Part shown: positions 1 to 5,361 of the stretch, in pieces
Layout: each line of letters starts with the position of its first letter
Position numbering within the stretch: the first letter of the stretch is position 1
NCBI GenBank assembly: GCA_015065205.1
Contig: SVQS01000133.1
Coordinates: 1 to 5,361 of the forward strand
Reading direction: 5' to 3'
Length of the DNA: 5,361 nt
DNA from: Oscillospiraceae bacterium
Lineage (GTDB): Bacteria; Bacillota; Clostridia; Oscillospirales; CAG-272
Position numbers and translations under genes: made by a program
The notes under the pieces: model-generated
The model's database searches: none
Told to the model about the DNA's origin: nothing
The model's input: only the letters and a program-made list of their open reading frames with translations

Positions 1-3000
1 CTGCGCGCTCATATAGTCATAGCGCACCTTGACCTCTTCATATTTGTTGACAGCATCGAGGTCGACGTGACCGATTACACGCAGCTTATTGCGGCATTCG
101 GTTTGCAGAGCCATCATCTCGGCGCGGTTCTCCTTGGTAACAGGAGGATAGCCGAGGGCTAATGCATCACTGCGGGTGAGCTCATAGTCATCCCAAAGCT
201 TTGTGGCAAGCTTATCCTGCGTATCACGCAGATTGAACAGCTTGGATTCGCACTTGGTGTGCTCGCGGAAGACGAGCTCCTTGTGGTTCATTCTATCACG
301 AAGCTTGGCATTGAGCTCGTTGAGCTTGCGCTCGAACTCGAAATTATCCTTTTCTACCGCGCCGCGCTTTTCGTTGAGGCGTTCAAGCTCTGCGGTTGCT
401 GCGGTGTGCGCCGTGCGATTGGCTTCCATTGCCTCGTTCGTCAAACGGATTTGTTCAGTTTGTGTGTTGATGCGACCCGAGAGCGTCATCATTTCGCGAT
501 TGAAGGTCTCGATTCTCTCCTCGGATGCGGTTTTGAGCATGGTAGCCGTGTCGATATCCTTTTGGTTTTCGCTGATGCGGATATAGAGCTCGGTCAAGCT
601 CTTGGAAATTTCGTCGAGGCGTAAAATGATCTCTCCGCGCTCGGCATCCTTTTCCATACGGAAATCGGTCATCTCTCCAATGCGGTGACGGAGTGTCTTT
701 GCCTCGGCTGTAAGGGTTTCGATATCCTCTTCGTATTTGATTTTTGCATTCTCATACTCCTGCATATCGGCGCGGAGCTTGGAAAGCAGCGTATCGTTTG
801 CATCCTTTTTGGCGCGAAGCTGATCGAGTTGTGTGTTCTCGGTATTACGAAGAACAGCGATAAGCTCGCGACGGTCCTCGGCGGCATACTTTTCGTCCTC
901 GGCGGATTGTACTTGCTCGGTGAATTTAGCAACCTCGGCTTCAAGCTTTTCTACTGCCGCTTTGCGCTCTGCGAGTTCAGCTTCGAGACGCTTGATCTCA
1001 CCTGCGCGGGAAAGGATTCCGCTACCGGTGCGAACAGAACCGCCTGTGAAGGAACCGCCTGCATTGATTTGTTGACCGTCGAGCGTAACAACACGTACAC
1101 GATAGTGCAGAGCCTTTGCCATGACGCTTGCATGCTCGATATTATCGAACACAACAATTCTGCCAAGCAGAGAGGACAGCACTTGGGTAAATTCCTTTTT
1201 GGCATCTACCAAAGTGTCGGCAACACCAATGTAACCTTCAAAGCCTGCGGCATCTGCAATCTCTTTGGTGGATTCACTTGCCTTCATAGAGGTCAAGGGG
1301 AAAAAGGTTGCTCTGCCCGCTTCTCCACGCTTGAGGGCGTGCATTGCCGCCTTTGCAGTGGCTTCGTCCTCGACAACGATGTTTTGCAGGTTTGCGCCAA
1401 GGGCGATCTCTATTGCGGTCAAATATTTGTCACTCACAGAGATAACCTTGGAAAGAGGTCCATAAATGGTTCCGCAAGGTGCTCCGTGTGCATCGGTGAT
1501 TTTTCCTTCTCCGTATTGCTTCATAACGTAGCGTACGGCATTGGAATAGCCCTCGAATTGTTCTTCCATTGCCTTAAAGGTTGCAATTCTTTGCGCAACC
1601 GAATCGCGACGGAAGGTCTCGTTATTCAATTTTGCTGTGCTTGATTTGAGAGCTGCAGTAGCATCGGTGAGAACTTGCTCGTGCTTGGAGATGTCTCCAT
1701 CGATGCTTGCAATCTCTGCATCATAATTGGCAACCGCGCGCTCCTTGACAGCACACTGCTCGGACAGCTCGTCGGAGATCTTACGGTAGCCTTCAAGCTC
1801 GGTCAATGCCGAGCTGTTTTTATCGGTATCGGAATTTTTTGCGTTCTCAAGAACAGAGATGCGAACCTTAACGTCCACAGCCTCGTTCTCAAGGGCACGA
1901 ATATCCTCAAGTGCTTGTGCAACGTTGGCTTCGAGTTCGCTTGCCTTGGCTGTCAGGTGCGTTTGCTCAAGAGTGAGCTTTTCCTGCTCCTTGGTAAGCT
2001 CCTCACCGCTCGCTTGCAGCTGTGCGATGTGTGCGGTGTGCTTGGAGCAAGCTTCCATTTCGTTTTGCAAAGCCTTCTCGGTGCCCCCCACACTACCCTG
2101 CGTGGCGGCAATGAGCTCCTTGGCGTGAGAAATGGTGTTTTCTGCTACGCGATACTCGCTCTCCAACGTATGACACAGCTCGGTCTGCTCGCGGATCTGC
2201 GTCAGGAGCTCCTCGGATTCCTTCTTACTGCTCTGCGAAGCCTCAAACAGCTTTGCGTTTTGCATCTCAAGAGATTGGATGGAATCCTCTGCCATTTGCA
2301 GATCGAAGGTTGCGCGCTTCATCGCCTCGTCGGCGGCGGCGAGCTCATCGTGCAGCTTTTCGGTATCATAGAGCCACAGGCTGACGTCAGCGCGCTTTTT
2401 GTTCTCCATCAGCTCAATCGCCTTTTTCGCCTTTTCAGCTTCCTTTTGAAGAGGCCCTACCTGCGCCGATACCTCAAGGAAGATATCGTTTGCACGGGTC
2501 ATATTTTCCTCGGTGGCTTTGAGCTTTCTCTCTGCCTCGTTCTTTTTGTAACGGTATTTTGCAATACCCGAAGCATCCTCAAACACGCTACGGCGTTCCT
2601 CGCTCTTACGGGATACCATCTCGGCAATACGTCCCTGACCGATGATGGAGTAACCGTCGCGTCCTACACCCGTGTTCATAAAGAGCTCATAGATATCTTT
2701 AAGGCGAACGCCCTTGCGGTTGATAAAGTATTCACTGTCGCCCGAGCGATAGTAACGGCGGGTAACCGTAACCTCATCGTAAGGGCAATCCAATTTTGCA
2801 AAATCTCCACGGTTATCGAAGGTGACCGATACCTCGGCATATCCCATAGGACGGCGACTGTCGGCACCGCCAAAGATAACGTCCTCCATTTTGCTACCAC
2901 GCAGGCTCTTGGACGAGATTTCACCAAGTACCCAACGCATAGCGTCGGCGATATTCGATTTTCCCGAACCGTTAGGGCCTACGATGACCGTAACGCCGTG

Positions 3001-3114
3001 GCTTCCGTTGCCATCCTCATTGATAAGATCAACCTTTGTCTCGCTTTCAAACACGAGCTTGGTCTTATCGGGGAAAGATTTGAAGCCTTGCATTTCCAAT
3101 GACTTTAAGTACAC
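1..3114 (-). CDS. smc: Chromosome segregation ATPase SMC, 5' part (C-terminal end outside window)
   Basis: SMC is the ATPase core of the bacterial condensin (SMC-ScpA-ScpB), which acts on the nucleoid to compact chromosomes and help separate sisters. The open frame runs unbroken from a GTG at 3114 to the left edge, giving 1038 codons. Visible parts in order: an N-terminus starting MYLKSLEMQGFKSF; Walker A GPNGSGKS at residues 46-53; WVLGE at 61-65; the conserved SLRGSKMEDVIF at 70-81; a Q-loop (IIGQGRI, Q160); a long charged coiled coil at about 175-515; a hinge at about 519-700 with the glycine motif GGSFTGG at 686-692; and a returning coiled coil to about 1015. The last visible residues (NKYEEVKVRYDYMSAQ) match the family's approach to the C-terminal head. 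The ABC signature motif and Walker B, roughly 150-170 residues, are cut off by the edge. GTG 3114 was chosen because it lies 8 nt after AGGAGG and gives the usual SMC N-terminus; an in-frame GTG at 3120 is only 2 nt from that site. It is probably co-transcribed with the upstream radical SAM gene. Family assignment is essentially certain. Confidence 0.98.
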   Translation of the reverse strand, partial: MYLKSLEMQGFKSFPDKTKLVFESETKVDLINEDGNGSHGVTVIVGPNGSGKSNIADAMRWVLGEISSKSLRGSKMEDVIFGGADSRRPMGYAEVSVTFDNRGDFAKLDCPYDEVTVTRRYYRSGDSEYFINRKGVRLKDIYELFMNTGVGRDGYSIIGQGRIAEMVSRKSEERRSVFEDASGIAKYRYKKNEAERKLKATEENMTRANDIFLEVSAQVGPLQKEAEKAKKAIELMENKKRADVSLWLYDTEKLHDELAAADEAMKRATFDLQMAEDSIQSLEMQNAKLFEASQSSKKESEELLTQIREQTELCHTLESEYRVAENTISHAKELIAATQGSVGGTEKALQNEMEACSKHTAHIAQLQASGEELTKEQEKLTLEQTHLTAKASELEANVAQALEDIRALENEAVDVKVRISVLENAKNSDTDKNSSALTELEGYRKISDELSEQCAVKERAVANYDAEIASIDGDISKHEQVLTDATAALKSSTAKLNNETFRRDSVAQRIATFKAMEEQFEGYSNAVRYVMKQYGEGKITDAHGAPCGTIYGPLSKVISVSDKYLTAIEIALGANLQNIVVEDEATAKAAMHALKRGEAGRATFFPLTSMKASESTKEIADAAGFEGYIGVADTLVDAKKEFTQVLSSLLGRIVVFDNIEHASVMAKALHYRVRVVTLDGQQINAGGSFTGGSVRTGSGILSRAGEIKRLEAELAERKAAVEKLEAEVAKFTEQVQSAEDEKYAAEDRRELIAVLRNTENTQLDQLRAKKDANDTLLSKLRADMQEYENAKIKYEEDIETLTAEAKTLRHRIGEMTDFRMEKDAERGEIILRLDEISKSLTELYIRISENQKDIDTATMLKTASEERIETFNREMMTLSGRINTQTEQIRLTNEAMEANRTAHTAATAELERLNEKRGAVEKDNFEFERKLNELNAKLRDRMNHKELVFREHTKCESKLFNLRDTQDKLATKLWDDYELTRSDALALGYPPVTKENRAEMMALQTECRNKLRVIGHVDLDAVNKYEEVKVRYDYMSAQ

Positions 3115-3122
3115 TGTCACAT

Positions 3123-3128
3123 CCTCCT
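3123..3128 (-). promoter_or_regulatory. Ribosome binding site of smc, overlapping the upstream stop codon
   Basis: On the minus strand the sequence reads TAGGAGG at 3129-3123, so the TAG stop of the radical SAM gene (3129-3127) shares two bases with a perfect AGGAGG. The spacer to GTG 3114 is 8 nt, which is optimal, while GTG 3120 is too close at 2 nt. This decides the smc start. The arrangement suggests that ribosomes finishing the upstream gene release directly on the smc initiation site (inference). Confidence 0.85.
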
Positions 3129-4146
3129 AAACCGTTTTTTGAGAGCACGGAAGCACACGACATTCCGCAAGACTCTCACAAGCGACTACGCGACAAACGG
3201 TGACTCCCGTTTCGCGTTGTAATTTTTCAATGTTGCGTCGGTGCTGACCGACGGTGGCGGAAAGCTCCCGCGGGGGAACCTCCAAAATAATGCCCTCTCC
3301 TGCAAGCCCTGATTGCAGAACTTTTTCCTTGACTTTTTGGTAAAGACATTCACCAAAGATCATTTCACCAAGGGCGGGATGATTGGGTCCGGCATACACA
3401 GCATCGGGCGAAGTCAGACTTTCTGTTGCGCACAGGCCTACGCGTATGCACGGGAGCGCGCGCGCGCGAAAGAATTGCAACACGGGTGCGGTACGCTCTA
3501 CGGCTTCTTCAACCGAGAGCGGTTTGTATGCTCCGTGTTGTGCCATTTCACATAAAGGTGTGTCGTAAAACACGACGGTGGGATAGATCCGCACAGCGGA
3601 TGCGCCCAATTCGCAGATTTTTTTTGCAGTTTCGATCTCACTCTCGGGAGTTGCTCCGGGTAGCCCGATCATCATTTGCCCCACAAGGGAAAATCCTGCA
3701 TCGACCACAGCGCGACAAGCCGCCTCAGCTTGTTCTGCGGTATGACCGCGGCGGCAAGTAAAAAGTACATCATCATCCATGCTTTGCAGTCCGAGCTCGA
3801 TGGTTTTGACCGAATAGCGCGAAAGAATGGATAAAATCTCGTCATCGATATAGTCAGGTCTTGTAGAAAGGCGAATAGAGGCTACTCTGCCCTCTTTGAC
3901 GTAGGTCTCTGCCAAATCCAAAAGGCGACACATAAGGTCTCTGTCGATGCCTGTGAACGAACCGCCGAAAAAGGCGATTTCGGCTTCGTCCTCGGGGGCA
4001 AGCGTTGATAAAACCTGCTCGATTTCGTCCCGCACGCTTTCTTCCGAGAAATTTTGATGCTCGGATATAGCGCGCTGATTGCAAAACACGCATTGGTTGG
4101 GACAGCCCAAATGCGGAATAAATACGGGAATATTAACGTGGCGCAT
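3127..4146 (-). CDS. ELP3-like radical SAM protein without acetyltransferase domain
   Basis: This is a cytoplasmic radical S-adenosylmethionine enzyme of 339 aa, resembling the radical SAM domain of Elp3 and often annotated so in Clostridia. The [4Fe-4S]-SAM motif CPNQCVFC lies at residues 15-22 (CxxxCxxC). It is followed by the SAM-contacting FFGGSF near 59-64, RPDYI at 96-100, ELGLQS at 117-122, MIGLPG at 159-164, RIYPT at 186-190 and GPNHPALGEM at 253-262. No GNAT acetyltransferase domain follows, unlike true Elp3, so the uridine carboxymethylation reaction of Elp3 cannot simply be transferred; the substrate is unknown. The frame is open back to an ATG at 4230, but that would overlap rnc by 83 bp and add a basic leader unlike the family. 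ATG 4146 gives the typical start MRHVNIPVFIPHLGCP and lies 1 nt after the rnc stop. Its upstream site is weak (GGA, 10 nt away), which suggests translational coupling to rnc. Four cysteines in the last 22 residues are unusual. The family is confident, the function is not. Confidence 0.93.
   Translation of the reverse strand: MRHVNIPVFIPHLGCPNQCVFCNQRAISEHQNFSEESVRDEIEQVLSTLAPEDEAEIAFFGGSFTGIDRDLMCRLLDLAETYVKEGRVASIRLSTRPDYIDDEILSILSRYSVKTIELGLQSMDDDVLFTCRRGHTAEQAEAACRAVVDAGFSLVGQMMIGLPGATPESEIETAKKICELGASAVRIYPTVVFYDTPLCEMAQHGAYKPLSVEEAVERTAPVLQFFRARALPCIRVGLCATESLTSPDAVYAGPNHPALGEMIFGECLYQKVKEKVLQSGLAGEGIILEVPPRELSATVGQHRRNIEKLQRETGVTVCRVVACESLAECRVLPCSQKTV
3456..3468. repeat. Short alternating GC tract inside the radical SAM gene
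   Basis: Thirteen bases of uninterrupted alternating G and C (GCGCGCGCGCGCG) lie within the radical SAM coding sequence. On the coding strand they encode part of the segment FFRARALPCIR. The tract is short, and the frame is intact on both sides. It could be a site of slippage or of altered DNA structure, but it may equally be a chance run of Arg and Ala codons. Confidence 0.6.
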
Positions 4147-4147
4147 A

Positions 4148-4870
4148 TCAGATAAGTCCAAACAGCGACAGAGCCGCCTTTGCCGCCGCTTGTTCGGCAG
4201 CTTTTTTAGAGTGTCCTTTGCCACTGCCAATGCAGTTTGCGCCTAAATATAGATCGACCGTAAAGGTCTTGTTATGGTCGGGACCGCTCTCGCCAACAAG
4301 GCGATATTCAAGCACTTCCTTTTGCTCGCGGTCTTGCTGAATGAACTCCTGCAAGCGCGATTTGCTGTCGATGCGTACGTCACCCATTTCGGGAAGTGCA
4401 TCCATTGCCGATTTTACCAAAGGCAAAAGAAATTTTGCCACCGACTGCATACCGTCCTCGGCACCTGCATCAAGGTAGATGGCAGCAAGGAGTGCCTCAA
4501 AGGCATCTGCCAAAATGGCAGGCTTTTGTGCTCCACCGTTTTGCGCTTCGCCGCGACCAAGCAAAAGAAATTCGCCAAGTCCGATCTTTTCGGCAAAAGA
4601 TGCAAGAGCTGCCTCACACACCACCGCCGAGCGGATGCGCGTAAGCGTTCCCTCGGGGTATTCGGAAAAATGCGTGTAAAGATAGTTACTGACCACCAAG
4701 GAAAGTACAGAATCTCCCAAGAATTCCAACCGCTCATTGCAAAGCAGATGGTGATTGCGCGCACCGGTCTCATTGGAATAGGACGAGTGTGTGATCGCGC
4801 GTTCCAAGAAGCTAACATTGCCAAAGCGATAGCCAATGCGCTCTTGCAGTTCATTTAGAGAAATTGCCAT
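4148..4870 (-). CDS. rnc: Ribonuclease III
   Basis: RNase III is a homodimeric, Mg2+-dependent endonuclease that cuts double-stranded RNA, including the rRNA precursor stems and some mRNAs. The gene is complete at 240 aa, slightly longer than the E. coli enzyme (226 aa) and normal for Firmicutes. The nuclease domain spans about residues 5-155. The signature NERLEFLGDSVL at 45-56 supplies the acidic residues E46, E49 and D53. The second acidic pair is D122 and E125 in ILADAFEALLAA. A double-stranded RNA-binding domain follows at about 168-238, beginning DSKSRLQEFIQQ and ending with the typical KKAAEQAAAKAAL helix. ATG 4870 is supported by AAGGAGG 7 nt upstream and by the normal family N-terminus. 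The gene ends with TGA at 4150-4148, one base before the next start. The rnc-smc neighbourhood is widely conserved in bacteria. All catalytic residues are present, so it should be active. Confidence 0.99.
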   Translation of the reverse strand: MAISLNELQERIGYRFGNVSFLERAITHSSYSNETGARNHHLLCNERLEFLGDSVLSLVVSNYLYTHFSEYPEGTLTRIRSAVVCEAALASFAEKIGLGEFLLLGRGEAQNGGAQKPAILADAFEALLAAIYLDAGAEDGMQSVAKFLLPLVKSAMDALPEMGDVRIDSKSRLQEFIQQDREQKEVLEYRLVGESGPDHNKTFTVDLYLGANCIGSGKGHSKKAAEQAAAKAALSLFGLI

Positions 4871-4877
4871 TATTGTA

Positions 4878-4884
4878 CCTCCTT
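4878..4884 (-). promoter_or_regulatory. Ribosome binding site of rnc
   Basis: A perfect AAGGAGG lies 7 nt upstream of the rnc ATG on the minus strand. The 33-nt trmFO-rnc gap around it is A-rich on the coding strand (a run of AAAAACAAAAA type) and shows no hairpin, so it looks like an unstructured, efficiently translated leader rather than a terminator. Confidence 0.85.
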
Positions 4885-4903
4885 GTTTGAATTTTTGTTT
4901 TTG

Positions 4904-5361
4904 TTAAAGCGTCGCGATAATCTCGTCGATAATAGCGAGAGCACGCTCTGCGAGTTTTTCATTTTTTGCGGCTTTGCCGCCCTTGACACGGTAGCCAAGC
5001 GGTGTTACAATGCCAAAGTTTGCGTTCATAGGCGCAAAATCACCTACACCACCACGGCTGACGTAGTCTGCCATAGCGCCAAGCATCGTCTCTGCGGGGA
5101 GAATAAGCTTGTCTTTTTCAAGTGCGCGGTAGGCCGCATTGATGCCTGCAAGAAGTCCGCTTCCCGCCGATTCAACGTATCCCTCAACGCCCGTCATTTG
5201 TCCTGCAAAAAAGACATCGGGGCGTGTGTTCATTGCATAGGTATTATCCAAGAGCCCGGGGGAATTGAGATATGTGTTGCGATGCATCACGCCATAACGC
5301 AAAAACTCCGCGTTCTCAAGTCCGGGAATCATACGGAACACCCTTCTCTGTTCGGGGAAAG
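4904..5361 (-). CDS. trmFO: tRNA (uracil-54-C5)-methyltransferase TrmFO, 3' part (N-terminus outside window)
   Basis: TrmFO (formerly Gid) uses methylenetetrahydrofolate and FADH2 to make ribothymidine at position 54 of the tRNA T-loop. It replaces the SAM-dependent TrmA in most Gram-positives. The frame is open to the right edge, and the 151 visible residues begin FPEQRRVFRMIPGLENAEF, which matches the conserved interior of the family. Further hallmarks are RYGVMHRNTY, the FAD-binding FAGQMTGVEGY at 5177-5209 followed by VESAGSGLLAGINAA, and the C-terminal DFAPMNANFG. A GTG at 5341 (V of RRVFRM) is an internal codon, not the start. By comparison with a family length of about 435-460 aa, roughly 290 residues, including the dinucleotide-binding N-terminus and the catalytic cysteines, lie beyond the right edge. 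The TAA stop at 4906-4904 is 33 bp from rnc, consistent with one operon. The assignment rests on several conserved motifs and is very secure. Confidence 0.97.
   Translation of the reverse strand, partial: FPEQRRVFRMIPGLENAEFLRYGVMHRNTYLNSPGLLDNTYAMNTRPDVFFAGQMTGVEGYVESAGSGLLAGINAAYRALEKDKLILPAETMLGAMADYVSRGGVGDFAPMNANFGIVTPLGYRVKGGKAAKNEKLAERALAIIDEIIATL

Noticed and set aside
685..1644. Plus-strand open frame of 319 codons opposite the smc hinge and coiled coil
   Set aside because: Same complement-frame shadow as the other one; the minus strand carries the conserved SMC hinge here.
1675..3102. Long plus-strand open frame (475 codons) opposite smc
   Set aside because: It lies codon-for-codon opposite smc and is open only because smc avoids TTA, CTA and TCA. 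Its translation is a Leu/Cys-rich sequence without recognisable domains, whereas the minus strand gives a full SMC.
4147..4230. Upstream ATG at 4230 as the radical SAM start (367 aa)
   Set aside because: It would overlap rnc by 83 bp and add 28 basic residues not typical of the family, while ATG 4146 gives the usual N-terminus one base after the rnc stop.
4274..4858. Plus-strand open frame of 194 codons opposite rnc
   Set aside because: It is the direct complement of rnc codons and has no motif; the RNase III catalytic residues on the other strand settle the coding direction.
4871..4900. TACAAT just before the rnc ATG as a promoter -10 box
   Set aside because: No TTGACA-like -35 lies at 16-18 bp spacing, and the hexamer is within the ribosome binding site to start spacer, which would give a transcript lacking the site.
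4871..4903. Terminator between trmFO and rnc
   Set aside because: The gap is A-rich on the coding strand, with no inverted repeat and no following U-run in the transcribed direction.
5339..5341. GTG at 5341 as a gene start
   Set aside because: The TrmFO reading frame and homology continue upstream to the window edge (FPEQRR), so this is an internal valine codon.

Overview
The window is a compact stretch of bacterial housekeeping genes, all transcribed from the minus strand. In transcription order (right to left) they are trmFO (3' part only), rnc, an ELP3-like radical SAM gene, and smc (5' part only, running off the left edge). Nearly every base is coding. The gaps between genes are 33, 1 and 12 bp, which points to one operon. 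No RNA gene, mobile element, CRISPR array, riboswitch or convincing terminator is visible.

The organism looks like a Gram-positive of the Firmicutes, most likely class Clostridia and perhaps an uncultured gut lineage related to Oscillospirales. This is inferred from strong AGGAGG-type ribosome binding sites, a folate-dependent TrmFO, a Clostridia-type radical SAM gene between rnc and smc, and SMC and RNase III sequences that resemble those of that group. Base composition looks roughly balanced (about 50% GC by eye). The assignment is from memory of these families, not from a search.

Region by region: positions 4904-5361 hold the last 151 codons of trmFO, the flavin- and folate-dependent tRNA U54 methyltransferase. 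Positions 4148-4870 hold a complete rnc (RNase III, 240 aa) with all its catalytic residues and a double-stranded RNA-binding domain. Positions 3127-4146 hold a 339-aa radical SAM protein related to the Elp3 radical SAM domain but without an acetyltransferase domain; its substrate is unknown. Positions 1-3114 hold the first 1038 codons of smc (ATPase head N-lobe, coiled coil, hinge, return coiled coil). The C-terminal ATPase lobe lies outside the window.

Functionally, three of the four products act on or probably act on RNA (tRNA methylation, double-stranded RNA cleavage, and possibly tRNA modification), while SMC organises and segregates the chromosome. The rnc-smc linkage is a classic conserved neighbourhood. 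I found no clearly new system. The points most worth a second look are the uncharacterised radical SAM protein, its cysteine-rich C-terminus, and the direct trmFO-rnc junction.
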